Source: an uncultured Bacilli bacterium
GTDB taxonomy: Bacteria; Bacillota_I; Bacilli_A; RF39; UBA660
NCBI GenBank assembly: GCA_944350385.1
Contig: CALVOV010000004.1
Span: forward strand, 1-64,000
Direction of reading: 5' to 3'
DNA: 64,000 bases
In this document: positions 1 through 8,467 of the stretch, piece by piece
Position numbering within the stretch: position 1 is the first letter of the stretch
Layout: each line of letters begins with the position of its first letter
The notes under the pieces: model-generated
Told to the model about the DNA's origin: nothing
What the model saw: only the letters and a program-made list of their open reading frames with translations
Databases searched by the model: none
Translations under genes and position numbers: made by a program

Positions 1-29
1 AAAAAAATAACATTTATCTGTTATTTTTT
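1..29 (-). terminator. Rho-independent terminator of the DUF7666-like gene
   Basis: On the minus strand a stem AATAACA / TGTTATT with a six-base loop is followed by a run of T. It lies directly after the stop codon of the gene at 30-542. Confidence 0.75.
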
Positions 30-542
30 TTATCTATGAAATCCTTTATTAAAAGCATCTTTATCATTATCTTGATAATATGAAATAAACTTCATTACTT
101 TATCAGAGTCACCATATTTATATTTAAATTCTTCTATTTCTTCATCATTTAATTTATAAAGCTGAATAAACCTACAAACACGATCGTCATCAATTGCATA
201 ATCATATAAAAAATGTCCTATTATTTCGTCTCTATCTAAAAATCTATTTATGGTTAACTTCTCTACTGAATACATATCATAATAACCTTCATAATCATCT
301 TCAAATTTAGCTATTTTACCCTTTCCTGTTACTTCAGCAATTGAAACATTGTCTTCATCCCCAGGAAAAAATCGTAAAGTATCCTCCAATCTCTTACACA
401 TGTGGAAGCCTCCTCGTGAAGAATTGCCAAATTCAATCTTACCCTCATCTTGATAAGTAGTACCCTCTTCAAACAATAATCCATAACGATTTTTATGATT
501 TTTATAAAATGCTTTATATCCATTTATTTCATTATTTTCCAT
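30..542 (-). CDS. DUF7666-like hypothetical protein
   Basis: A 170-residue soluble protein of unknown function. The N-terminal half (KAF near residue 10, then GLLFEEGTTY, then GGFHMCKRLEDTLRF) has the layout of DUF7666-type domains: a short basic start, a Tyr-rich strand, and a conserved G-x-H-x-C near a predicted helix. The C-terminal part is acidic and Tyr-rich. An open frame extends upstream to a GTG at 551, but AAGGTGAT sits seven bases before the ATG at 540-542, so that start is preferred. It is followed by a terminator and is not obviously in an operon. The family assignment is by pattern recall only. Such proteins often occur in phage or accessory regions, which fits the neighbouring 35-residue membrane peptide. 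Confidence 0.6.
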   Translation of the reverse strand: MENNEINGYKAFYKNHKNRYGLLFEEGTTYQDEGKIEFGNSSRGGFHMCKRLEDTLRFFPGDEDNVSIAEVTGKGKIAKFEDDYEGYYDMYSVEKLTINRFLDRDEIIGHFLYDYAIDDDRVCRFIQLYKLNDEEIEEFKYKYGDSDKVMKFISYYQDNDKDAFNKGFHR

Positions 543-589
543 TCTCATCACCTTAAAAGTTCTATGAATTGAATTTAACTCTAAACTAT

Positions 590-697
590 TTATTTGTCAA
601 GAAAATGTTCTATCCTATCATCAGCTATACTTGCCACTTTGCAAGAACAATATATAAATAACAAAATAATAAATAAAATAATACCTAAAACTATCAT
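590..697 (-). CDS. 35-residue single-pass membrane peptide
   Basis: A very short ORF with a textbook Shine-Dalgarno (GGAGGGG, five bases before the ATG at 695-697). An extended -10 (TGATATAGT, 716-724) lies just upstream. The product has one hydrophobic helix from residue 2 to about 16, then a CSC motif, then a charged tail ending HFLDK. This layout (one helix, Cys near the membrane face, acidic/basic tail) resembles tiny DUF3789-type proteins often seen in phages and mobile elements, but the assignment is weak. It lies between a terminator at 722-753 and the DUF7666-like gene, so it may head a short transcript with that gene. Confidence 0.55.
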   Translation of the reverse strand: MIVLGIILFIILLFIYCSCKVASIADDRIEHFLDK

Positions 698-721
698 ATT
701 AACCCCTCCAACTTCACTATA

Positions 722-753
722 TCAAAAAATAAAAAGCTTGTAAAAACAAGCTT
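722..753 (-). terminator. Terminator downstream of the KAP-like NTPase gene
   Basis: Perfect 8-bp stem AAGCTTGT / ACAAGCTT with a TTTT loop, followed on the minus strand by TTTATTTTTT. It ends the transcript of the NTPase gene whose stop is at 855. Confidence 0.8.
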
Positions 754-854
754 TATTTATATTATTAGTATATTACCTTTTATTTTTTTATATTCATAAA
801 AGATTTTAATATTTTTAAGATAAAATAACGTTAAAAATACAAAAATCAAAGTAT

Positions 855-2510
855 TTATAAAATATTATAATATTCATTTAAAGTACTTATACGATATTTA
901 CCAAGTGGAGTTGCTGTTTGATAAAGATCATTAGAAACTTGAATAAGTAAATTTAGCATTTTTCTCTTGTTTTGAGATTCATCACTTGTTGATATTCCTT
1001 TCCATATTTCATGAACAAAATTCCAGATTACTTCATCTATTTCATTATTTAAATCAGGAATAAACAAGTTTTTATTTCTTAATAAACTAATAGCTGTATC
1101 TAAGTCATCATTATTTTTAAAATTAGAGCCTAAAATAAAAGTAATTAAATCAGCTATTTTTTTACTATCATATGTTTTTTCATCATAGGTTTTAATAACA
1201 TTTTCATAATAATACATAAAATACTTATAAACAATCTTATCCTTTAGTATTTTATATATCCTACTACTCTCATCTGTCTTATTATTCTCATGTTGCATTC
1301 TTAATTGCAGATTAAATAAATTTATATCTTCACACTTTAATGCACCAATATAATTATCAATACTTTTAATTATTTCATCCCTCGGAAGTAAATTTTCTTT
1401 CTCAATTAATAAAGCATAGTAATAATAATCGTATAATTGATTAAACCAAGTATCTAAAGTATATTTTGAATTATATTTTATAACAGAATTTTTAACAAAC
1501 TTAGTAATTTTCTTCTCTATTTTATCTGCAGATAAATAAAATAAATTAGGATTTTTTTTCTCTATTTTACAAGAGATTACATTAATAAAGAATTCATTTA
1601 TTTTATTGAAGTATAAAGAAGAAGGATTATCATAAATTAAAATAATACTCTCAACTAATTCTTCTTTTGAAATAGGATATATAACATTTGTTAAATATTC
1701 ACTAACAATAATTTTTAATAAATGCTCTCTATCATAATTATAATGATCTATTTTTTCAGCAACAACACTAAAAGATATATTAACTAATGTTTGAATATCT
1801 CCCTTAGATAAATTAGAAGTATCTACATTATTTATAATAATTCCTGAAAAAATAATCATTTTCTTAATCGTACGTAAATTTTTAATTTTATATTTATCTA
1901 AAAACGATATTAAATAATTTTCATATTTTTCTTTTGTAATGATTTCTTCTTTAGGCTTTAGTTTTGTTAATTTATCGAGAATACTAAATAATGTCTCTTT
2001 GGAATAATTACTAAATAAATATGTTTTATCAATAACTAACTCTTTCAAATTACTAAATATTTCATAATTATTCATTCCTATCTTAGTACTATCACATATG
2101 ATTATTATTTTGATATTTTTAATATCATTTAAAGAAGAAATAAGGCCAAATAATTCTTTGTAAGTTAAAACATCGCTCTTTTTCTCAACGTCATCAAAAA
2201 CAACATATAATGGATTTTCTAATACTTTATCTATCTCTTTTTTTAGAACATTAGTCTTTATATTAAATGGTTCATAAAACTGACAAATTTTTGCTAATTC
2301 AGTATTAATGTTTTTTAGTTCTAAAAATAAATTATCTTCCAACTCTTTTAAGTCCTTAATTCCAAACAAAGATAAATACAAATACTTTTTATTTTTCAAA
2401 TACTCCTTAACCATTGTTGTCTTCCCAATTCCCCATGGTCCGTCTATTAAAAATGATTTATTAGAGGTAATATCAACATTTAATTTTTCAAATATTTTAT
2501 CTATGTTCAT
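855..2510 (-). CDS. KAP-like P-loop NTPase of unknown role
   Basis: A 551-residue protein whose N-terminus carries a Walker A of the form GPWGIGKTT at about residues 23-31. The Trp before the G-x-G-K-T loop is typical of KAP-type and related STAND-like NTPases. A Walker B (VVFDDVEKK) follows near residue 107, then a sensor-like strand (IIIICDSTKIG). The remaining 400 residues are helix-rich, Lys/Asn-rich and unlike anything I recognise. No membrane segment is clear. The ATG at 2510 is chosen because GGTGAT lies four bases upstream; the longer frame starts at a TTG. The gene follows a small partner at 2553-3092, probably in one transcript. KAP NTPases are often linked to defence or mobile elements; a defence role here is inference only. 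Confidence 0.6.
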   Translation of the reverse strand: MNIDKIFEKLNVDITSNKSFLIDGPWGIGKTTMVKEYLKNKKYLYLSLFGIKDLKELEDNLFLELKNINTELAKICQFYEPFNIKTNVLKKEIDKVLENPLYVVFDDVEKKSDVLTYKELFGLISSLNDIKNIKIIIICDSTKIGMNNYEIFSNLKELVIDKTYLFSNYSKETLFSILDKLTKLKPKEEIITKEKYENYLISFLDKYKIKNLRTIKKMIIFSGIIINNVDTSNLSKGDIQTLVNISFSVVAEKIDHYNYDREHLLKIIVSEYLTNVIYPISKEELVESIILIYDNPSSLYFNKINEFFINVISCKIEKKNPNLFYLSADKIEKKITKFVKNSVIKYNSKYTLDTWFNQLYDYYYYALLIEKENLLPRDEIIKSIDNYIGALKCEDINLFNLQLRMQHENNKTDESSRIYKILKDKIVYKYFMYYYENVIKTYDEKTYDSKKIADLITFILGSNFKNNDDLDTAISLLRNKNLFIPDLNNEIDEVIWNFVHEIWKGISTSDESQNKRKMLNLLIQVSNDLYQTATPLGKYRISTLNEYYNIL

Positions 2511-2552
2511 ATATATCACCAAATTTATAATATAATATATTTCTTTTTTTGT

Positions 2553-3092
2553 CTAACTTTTTTCTTCTATTCTATAACTAACCAAAGTATACAAAGAACT
2601 TTTATGCATGTATATTTTAGTATAATAACTTAGTAATAATAATAAATCATTATAATTAATATCATCCATTTCTTGAAAAGTATGCCAAAATTCAATTATT
2701 TTAGTACTAAAACTAATTGGATAATATTTACTTTCATAATCCCTATCTATATCGTCAAAACAAATATCATCTAAATTATTATATTGTTTAATACTTAATG
2801 ATTTTTTACTACTATTAATACTTTTGAATTCATATAACAAATGAAATCTAAATAATTTATCTAAATATCCAAAAGCTTTTGCTAATTTCTTAGTCTTTAT
2901 TGTTAAATTTATCTTAGAACTACTCACATAAATATTAAATAAAGATAAATCTATATTTTTACCAATAAGTGCTAATATCCTATTCTTGTCGTTAATAAAA
3001 TCTTGATCTATTAAATAAGTCTTATTATAAATATTTCTCTTTATTTCTAAAAAAACTATTATTCCCCCATTTATAATAACTTTCTTTTTTAT
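2553..3092 (-). CDS. Hypothetical protein with apparent ATA start codon
   Basis: The reading frame is open from about 3100 to the stop at 2553. The first conventional start in frame is a GTG at 2925-2927 with no ribosome site, which would give 124 residues. Upstream, AAAGGGAGGA at 3099-3108 is a near-perfect Shine-Dalgarno, and exactly seven bases after GGAGG stands ATA (3090-3092) in the same frame. Starting there gives 179 residues beginning with KKKVIINGG. This looks either like a genuine non-canonical start or an ATG lost by one base change, silencing or weakening the gene. The protein is Lys/Tyr/Ile-rich with no motif I know. It lies 42 bases before the KAP-like NTPase gene, so the two are probably co-transcribed from a weak promoter (TTTACA, 17 bases, TAAAAG) near 3115-3145. 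Confidence 0.5.
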   Translation of the reverse strand: MKKKVIINGGIIVFLEIKRNIYNKTYLIDQDFINDKNRILALIGKNIDLSLFNIYVSSSKINLTIKTKKLAKAFGYLDKLFRFHLLYEFKSINSSKKSLSIKQYNNLDDICFDDIDRDYESKYYPISFSTKIIEFWHTFQEMDDINYNDLLLLLSYYTKIYMHKSSLYTLVSYRIEEKS

Positions 3093-3158
3093 TATAATTC
3101 CTCCCTTTGAAATACTTTTATCATATTAAAAAGTTATTGTAAAATAAGTAAAAAAGAA

Positions 3159-3194
3159 AAATAAAAAGATTATTAATAACAAAATTAATAATCT
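3159..3194 (-). terminator. Terminator of the 269-residue hypothetical gene
   Basis: An 11-bp A/T-rich stem AGATTATTAAT / ATTAATAATCT followed by TTTTATTTTT on the minus strand. Confidence 0.75.
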
Positions 3195-3207
3195 AAATAA
3201 GAAAATA

Positions 3208-4017
3208 TTAATTTATTTTATCCTTAATATCACCATTAGATACATTTTTTATTTCATCACGATATTTTAAAATTTCTTCTGTTTTTATAAGATATGTCAT
3301 CATCTCAAAACAATTATCATAATACTTTCTTAACTTATAATTCGATAAAAATCTATATTTCTTATCTATTTCTGCAGAAACACCCATTTTTGTTATAACA
3401 AGCCTAATATTATTAAAAATAGAAGCATTATAGCTTTTAAATTTGTCAAGATCTTCAATTAGATATTCATATATTTTGTTTAAAATAATACGTTTAACTT
3501 TAATACTGTTATTATTAATACTCTTATATGATAATATCAATTCATAAAGATTATCAGGCACCAATTCATCTAAATCATTATAAGTTAAGCCTCTACTAGA
3601 AATTATTACTCTATCATCCAAATTGTAAGCTTGATAATTTAATTTTTCCAATAAAATAGGAATATTATGAAAAATAACACTTTTACATTGTACAGAAAAA
3701 CGAATATTATCATAATAATACTTAATATTTTCTACTAATAACTGGATATTTAAAATAAATTCTAAAAAATTAATAAAATTATCCTGAGTAATCTTCTTAT
3801 TATTAATATTTACACCTATAGATTCTAAATATTCATAACAATCTAAGTAGGTTCCACGATATTTCCAATTATGAAATAAATGGATATTTATAAATTCAAA
3901 ATAGTTATAACTTTTATTTTCGAAAATTACACATTTACTATTCAATACCTTTAACATCTTACTATATTCTTCTTTATAACTTAAACTATTATTAAGATTA
4001 AATATTGATATTCTCAT
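3208..4017 (-). CDS. Hypothetical 269-residue protein
   Basis: I do not recognise this gene. The product is soluble, Asn/Tyr/Ile-rich and probably largely helical in its second half. No catalytic motif or signal peptide is seen. It has a short H-N-W (HLFHNWKYRG) near residue 55 and an R-G-L-T-Y-N-D-L-D-E-L segment near 160. The start is placed at the ATG preceded by TAGGTGAT, rather than at the upstream in-frame start at 4062 that has no ribosome site. A possible promoter (TTGACT, 17 bases, TAATCT) lies around 4026-4056. It is flanked by terminators on both sides and so forms its own transcript. Its place beside a KAP-like NTPase makes an accessory or defence role possible, but nothing in the sequence proves it. 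Confidence 0.55.
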   Translation of the reverse strand: MRISIFNLNNSLSYKEEYSKMLKVLNSKCVIFENKSYNYFEFINIHLFHNWKYRGTYLDCYEYLESIGVNINNKKITQDNFINFLEFILNIQLLVENIKYYYDNIRFSVQCKSVIFHNIPILLEKLNYQAYNLDDRVIISSRGLTYNDLDELVPDNLYELILSYKSINNNSIKVKRIILNKIYEYLIEDLDKFKSYNASIFNNIRLVITKMGVSAEIDKKYRFLSNYKLRKYYDNCFEMMTYLIKTEEILKYRDEIKNVSNGDIKDKIN

Positions 4018-4074
4018 ATTATCACCTACAAATAGATTAATCTTTGTCCTATTAAAAGTCAATTAAACAATTAA

Positions 4075-4100
4075 CAAAAACTAAGAATCACTTCTTAGTT
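4075..4100 (-). terminator. Terminator of the LCP gene
   Basis: Perfect 9-bp stem AACTAAGAA / TTCTTAGTT with a GTGA loop and TTTGTT after it. The LCP stop codon at 4095-4097 lies inside the stem. Confidence 0.85.
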
Positions 4101-5510
4101 TTTTAATAAGGCATTAATATTATTTACAGCAGTAGTAACAGTATCTTCATATGGCACAATAACATAATCTTTGTAATCACTTAGATGAACGTAATCTTTA
4201 GTTTCATATCCATCTACTGATTGTGTTTCAATATTTATATTACCATTTGAAGAAATTATTGTTTTAGCAATCAAACTTATTTGAGTCTTTTGCATATTAG
4301 TTTCATAAAGATTAGCAAGTGAATTTAAAATATTACCATAATTTGTCAATGTATTAGTACTTATTAACTTATCTAAAATTGCCTGCATTATCTTGACACA
4401 ATTCTTTTGTCTTGTTCTATCACCATCATAGAAAGCTAATCTCTCACGAGCAACAGTTAATGTTTGAATTCCATTTAATTGCTGGCATCCTTTAGAAACA
4501 TAAAACTTACCCTTATCATCATTATAAGTATCTAAAACAAGAGAATGAGTAGTATAATAAGCTTGATCAGAACAATAAGTTATTCCCCCTATTTGATCAA
4601 CTAGTTCTACTAAACTATGAGTATTTATTTTTAAATAATAATCTATATTTATTTTAAAATAATTCTCAATTGATTTAATACTTGTTTCTAATCCATATGG
4701 AGACATAAAACTTAAAGTATCCTTTCTTCCATCTTTACCAGCCACTTCAATATAATAATTACGAGGTATAGTAGTAATAATTGCTTTTCTATATTTTAAG
4801 TTTACAGTAACTAATAAATTTAAATCATTAAATCCGGCAAAGTCATTACCACAAATAAATAATGTAAATGTATTTTTTGTATTGCTATTCTCTAAAGACA
4901 ATTTTTCACTTAAATAAAATTCATAAATTATTTTATAATCTGATTTTTTTAGATTCTTATCAATATCAAAAACCATATTAAAACTAGCTTTATCTATAAG
5001 TATAAAATTAATATTCTTATCTTTTATGCCGGTAAATAAATCAGACATATTTTCACTTTCTAAAAATTTAAGATTAAATTTATTACCTAAATATTTTTTA
5101 GTTGCATCAATATCAAAATTATCATAATAATAAATATCACCTTTTATATCTTCTTCAGTATAATCATTACTAGAACTAGTTATAATATAATAAGTGTATT
5201 TGGAAGTTGACTTAGTATTAAAAGATTTATTTAAGAAAGAATCCGTTTTTTGTATATACCAAATACCAATAACATTTATCATACTTATTAAAATTATCAA
5301 AATAATTCCAATAATGTTAAATATCTTCTTTTTAATATTAATTAGTATGAAAGAAATTAATTCTAAAACAAATAGAATCACACCTATAATAATTGTATAT
5401 TTATTAGGTAATAAATTAATTTTAATAATAAAAAATATCAATACAATTGATAATATTAAACTAATAATACCAATAACATTTTTAATTATTATTTTATTTT
5501 TATTATTCAT
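4095..5510 (-). CDS. cpsA: CpsA-like LCP family protein (polysaccharide-to-wall ligase)
   Basis: A 471-residue LytR-CpsA-Psr protein. Three hydrophobic segments cover about residues 8-95. An extracytoplasmic accessory domain follows (about 100-220), then the LCP catalytic domain (about 225-440). The LCP domain shows the expected pattern: TTIPRNYY with the phosphate-binding Arg, DQIGGI, and TVARERL...GDRTRQKN with the paired arginines. Three TM segments plus an accessory domain match streptococcal CpsA rather than the single-TM LytR/TagU type. Family members transfer undecaprenyl-linked glycopolymers to peptidoglycan outside the membrane. It sits just downstream of the CpsC-D-B-transferase operon but has its own extended -10 promoter after a terminator. 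The start is the ATG preceded by AGAGGTGAT; the upstream ATG at 5546 has no ribosome site. Confidence 0.88.
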   Translation of the reverse strand: MNNKNKIIIKNVIGIISLILSIVLIFFIIKINLLPNKYTIIIGVILFVLELISFILINIKKKIFNIIGIILIILISMINVIGIWYIQKTDSFLNKSFNTKSTSKYTYYIITSSSNDYTEEDIKGDIYYYDNFDIDATKKYLGNKFNLKFLESENMSDLFTGIKDKNINFILIDKASFNMVFDIDKNLKKSDYKIIYEFYLSEKLSLENSNTKNTFTLFICGNDFAGFNDLNLLVTVNLKYRKAIITTIPRNYYIEVAGKDGRKDTLSFMSPYGLETSIKSIENYFKINIDYYLKINTHSLVELVDQIGGITYCSDQAYYTTHSLVLDTYNDDKGKFYVSKGCQQLNGIQTLTVARERLAFYDGDRTRQKNCVKIMQAILDKLISTNTLTNYGNILNSLANLYETNMQKTQISLIAKTIISSNGNINIETQSVDGYETKDYVHLSDYKDYVIVPYEDTVTTAVNNINALLKN

Positions 5511-5534
5511 TTTATCACCTCTAATAACGTACAT

Positions 5535-5543
5535 ATTATACCA
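5535..5543 (-). promoter_or_regulatory. Extended -10 promoter for the LCP gene
   Basis: TGGTATAAT matches an extended -10 element exactly. The -35 position (TTTATT, 5558-5563) is weak. It lies about 25 bases before the LCP start codon. Confidence 0.6.
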
Positions 5544-5601
5544 CATAAGTAATACATAATAAAGTTTGGTAATACTTATTTACCTCTTATTTGACAAATT
5601 G

Positions 5602-5634
5602 TGTAAAAAAAAACATCATCTAATGATAATGTTT
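5602..5634 (-). terminator. Terminator of the cps operon
   Basis: Stem AAACATTATC / GATGATGTTT (one G-T wobble) with an ATTA loop and an eight-base T run on the minus strand, immediately after the sugar transferase stop codon. Confidence 0.85.
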
Positions 5635-5635
5635 A

Positions 5636-6313
5636 TTATTCAGCATCTTTTCCAAATAGTACAACGCCAAACGTCTTAAAAAATATTTTTATATCTAATA
5701 ACATACAAGCATTATTTGAATATTCTTTTTCTAATTTTAATCTATCTTCAAAAGTTGTATTACTTCTACCAGAAACTTGCCAATATCCCGTTAGTCCAGG
5801 TTTTGTTTTAATAATACTCATGTAATATACTCCCATATCCTCTTTTTCTCTTGGCAAATATGGCCTATTACCAATTAAAGACATTTGCCCTAAAAAAATA
5901 TTAATAAATTGAGGTAATTCATCTATAGATAACTTTCTAATTATTTTGCCAACTTTAGTAATTCTAGGATCGTTTTTTAATTTTTTCTTTACACTATACT
6001 CTTCAGCCATAATTTTATCTAATTCCAAAGTTCTAAAAAGAATCTCATCTGCATTTGGCACCATAGATCTAAACTTATATAATTTAAATAGTTTACCACC
6101 TTTACCTATTCTTTCTTGAGAAAAGAATATTGAAGTAAAATCTCCTGTACACATATAAGCAATCTTTACAATAATAGCTACTGGTATTAATATCATGATA
6201 CCAATTATAGATATTAAAATATCGCATATTCTTTTGAAGAAAGAATAAGAAAAACTTCTAATTGAAAAACCTTGTTCAGATTTAATATTTAATATATTTA
6301 TTTCACTATTCAT
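5636..6313 (-). CDS. Undecaprenyl-phosphate sugar phosphotransferase
   Basis: A 225-residue bacterial sugar transferase (PF02397 type). One hydrophobic re-entrant segment lies at about residues 28-52 (ISIIGIMILIPVAIIVKIAY). Then come the conserved FSQERIGKGGKLFKLYKFRSM, KNDPRITKVGKIIRKLSIDELPQ and PGLTGYWQVSGRS blocks, with the catalytic Asp-Glu pair in IDELPQ. It moves a sugar-1-phosphate from a nucleotide sugar to undecaprenyl phosphate, the first membrane step of capsule or exopolysaccharide repeat assembly. It is the short monotopic PglC-like form without the multi-TM N-terminus of WbaP. It is the last gene of the cpsC-D-B operon. Sugar specificity cannot be read from the sequence. Confidence 0.9.
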   Translation of the reverse strand: MNSEINILNIKSEQGFSIRSFSYSFFKRICDILISIIGIMILIPVAIIVKIAYMCTGDFTSIFFSQERIGKGGKLFKLYKFRSMVPNADEILFRTLELDKIMAEEYSVKKKLKNDPRITKVGKIIRKLSIDELPQFINIFLGQMSLIGNRPYLPREKEDMGVYYMSIIKTKPGLTGYWQVSGRSNTTFEDRLKLEKEYSNNACMLLDIKIFFKTFGVVLFGKDAE

Positions 6314-6327
6314 TATTATCTCTCCTA

Positions 6328-7059
6328 CTACCTATTTATAGAGAAATCTTGATCATTAACAACTTTATCAAAGTTATTACAAAAAAGATTTTCAACCACT
6401 TCTTCACTTTTTACTATTTTTTTGACCTTTTTTCTGGCCTTATCTATTAAATATTCATCATAATGATGAGTATCACTGCCCAAAAAAGAAATTAATCCCT
6501 TTTTTAATAATATTTCAAGTGTTTTTTTAGCATTCCTTCCGTATTTACCAAAAAGACTTTTATAGTTTCCTTGCATAAGAATACCCATTCTAACATACTC
6601 TTCAACTAATTCTGGTTTCTTTTGAAAAACAGAATATCTTTCTGGATGAGCTAATATTGGAACACATCCAATTGTAACTAACTGGTATAAAATTTCTTTA
6701 GAATTTTGATAAATCTGATTCAATGGAAATTCCAATAATAAATATCTAGAATTATTTATGGTCATTATTTCTCTCTTCATCATTAAATCAAGAAAATTAT
6801 CATTTATATATACTTCATTACCTAAGTATACTTTAATATTAATATTCTCATCTTTAATTGCCTTTACTAGTTGCTGCATTAGTTCACTTTTATCATTGTT
6901 ATTACAGCTATATTTACTATTACATATGTAATGTGGAGTAAATACTATTTCAATTACTCCATCAGCTTCTGCTTTTTTTAAGATTTTTATAGTTTCTTCA
7001 ATATTTTTAGAACCATCATCTATTCCAGGCAGAAGATGACAATGAATATCTTTAAACAT
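6328..7059 (-). CDS. cpsB: CpsB/YwqE-type PHP tyrosine-protein phosphatase
   Basis: A 243-residue PHP-fold metal-dependent phosphatase. Metal ligands are visible in DIHCHLLPGIDDGS near the start, FTPHYI around residue 42, AHPERY around residue 138 and GSDTHH around residue 196. It dephosphorylates the tyrosine-rich tail of the partner kinase encoded just upstream (7062-7766), and so tunes polysaccharide chain export and length in the cytoplasm. Only two bases separate it from the kinase stop codon and there is no strong ribosome site, so translational coupling is likely. Confidence 0.9.
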   Translation of the reverse strand: MFKDIHCHLLPGIDDGSKNIEETIKILKKAEADGVIEIVFTPHYICNSKYSCNNNDKSELMQQLVKAIKDENINIKVYLGNEVYINDNFLDLMMKREIMTINNSRYLLLEFPLNQIYQNSKEILYQLVTIGCVPILAHPERYSVFQKKPELVEEYVRMGILMQGNYKSLFGKYGRNAKKTLEILLKKGLISFLGSDTHHYDEYLIDKARKKVKKIVKSEEVVENLFCNNFDKVVNDQDFSINR

Positions 7060-7061
7060 TA

Positions 7062-7766
7062 TTATTTATTCTGCGTTTTCTTGTAATATTCATTTGTATA
7101 GTAACTATAATAACTATGTTCTTTTCTTTGAACTTTATTTACAACAACTCCTGCAATCTTAACATTTGATTGATCAAAGATTTTTTTTGCTCTATCTAAA
7201 TTCTCCATCTTAGTCTTTTTGTTAGATACAACTAAGATATTAGCATCGCTGCATTGTGTCATAACCAAAGCATCAGAAAGTCCAACTACAGGAGGACAAT
7301 CTAATATAATAATGTCGTATTGTTCTTTTAATTTTTCTAATAAAGCTTTATTATTTTCACTAGATAAAAGTTCAACTGGATTTGGTGGTGTTGGACCAGT
7401 TGGTATTAAGTCAACATTACTATTAGCAGTAGGTAATATATACTTTCCTAATTTAAGTAATGGTTTATAATTTAAAATTAAATTTGAATAGCCAGTAGTG
7501 CTTAAATTCATAACATCAAAAATCTCATGTTGTCTACCTTTTCTTAAATCAGCATCAATCAATAATACCTTTTTTCCTTCTTGTGCATAAGCAACTGCCA
7601 AATTAGCAGAAATATAACTTTTTCCATCTCCAGCTTCTGGTGATGTCATTAAGATTACTTTTAAATCTTTTCCTAATGATGAGAAAGCTAAATTAGTTCT
7701 AATTGTTTTAATAGATTCACTAAATTGTGATTTAGGATTAGAATTTAATCTTAATTCGCTACTCAT
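7062..7766 (-). CDS. cpsD: CpsD/YwqD-type bacterial tyrosine kinase
   Basis: A 234-residue BY-kinase. Walker A (SPEAGDGKS) lies at about residue 43, Walker A-prime (LLIDADLR) at about 73 and Walker B (IIILDCPP) at about 152. The C-terminus is the typical tyrosine cluster (YYSYYTNEYY) that is autophosphorylated. The protein works with the membrane adaptor CpsC encoded immediately upstream and is reset by the phosphatase downstream. AAGGAG stands before the ATG, and the frame starts two bases beyond the cpsC stop. Length and motif order are normal for Gram-positive split kinases. Confidence 0.92.
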   Translation of the reverse strand: MSSELRLNSNPKSQFSESIKTIRTNLAFSSLGKDLKVILMTSPEAGDGKSYISANLAVAYAQEGKKVLLIDADLRKGRQHEIFDVMNLSTTGYSNLILNYKPLLKLGKYILPTANSNVDLIPTGPTPPNPVELLSSENNKALLEKLKEQYDIIILDCPPVVGLSDALVMTQCSDANILVVSNKKTKMENLDRAKKIFDQSNVKIAGVVVNKVQRKEHSYYSYYTNEYYKKTQNK

Positions 7767-7768
7767 TA

Positions 7769-8437
7769 TTATCTTCTCCTTCCTTCTTCTGGAACTACAC
7801 CAAGTATAGTAAGGCCCAATTTTTCTTCTATAGCTTCAGTTGATTTAATAGTAGTATCAAAGTAGTAAATAATAAAGATAACACCGCATGATAAAATTAA
7901 TCCTACCAAAATATAAATCAAATTATCCTTTAAATATGTAATATTATATGGTTCTTTTTCAATAATAGCAGCATCAAGTACAGAAACATTATCCAGATTA
8001 TAATATTGTTTAACCTCTTCTGTAAAAACATCAGCTATTTCATTTGCTATATCTCTTGCAACTTTAGCATTAGAATCACTAACTTCTATTTTAATAATCT
8101 CTGTATCAGCAACTGAACTAACTCCTATAGCTGGTGTTAATTCTTCAACTGTATAATCTAAATCAAGATTATTAATTACTTGGCTTAGAACTTTTCTACT
8201 CTTAACCATCTCAGAATATGTAGGAACTAGGTTTTGATTTATTGATAATGCTGTTTGTGAGTAAGAAGAATCACCACTATTAGCTAATACAACTGTCGTA
8301 TTACTTTTATATAATGGTTCCCTAGTAATTACAGTATAAACATTACCTAGAATAACAATTATAAGAATAGTTCCAATTATCCAAATAATCTTTGATTTAA
8401 AATATTCTAATACCTCTAAAATATTAATTTCTTCCAT
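7769..8437 (-). CDS. cpsC: CpsC/Wzz-type polysaccharide co-polymerase (kinase adaptor)
   Basis: A 222-residue protein with a TM helix at about 17-36 and another at about 172-193 enclosing an extracytoplasmic domain, the Wzz/CpsC topology. The short cytoplasmic C-terminus (GLTILGVVPEEGRR) carries the conserved PEE-type segment that contacts the BY-kinase. It is the first gene of the operon, with GGGGGAG upstream of the ATG and a promoter at 8468-8496. Together with CpsD and CpsB it forms the phosphotyrosine switch that controls envelope polysaccharide length. Confidence 0.9.
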   Translation of the reverse strand: MEEINILEVLEYFKSKIIWIIGTILIIVILGNVYTVITREPLYKSNTTVVLANSGDSSYSQTALSINQNLVPTYSEMVKSRKVLSQVINNLDLDYTVEELTPAIGVSSVADTEIIKIEVSDSNAKVARDIANEIADVFTEEVKQYYNLDNVSVLDAAIIEKEPYNITYLKDNLIYILVGLILSCGVIFIIYYFDTTIKSTEAIEEKLGLTILGVVPEEGRRR

Positions 8438-8467
8438 TAATGGACTCCCCCTTCATTAACGTTTTAT

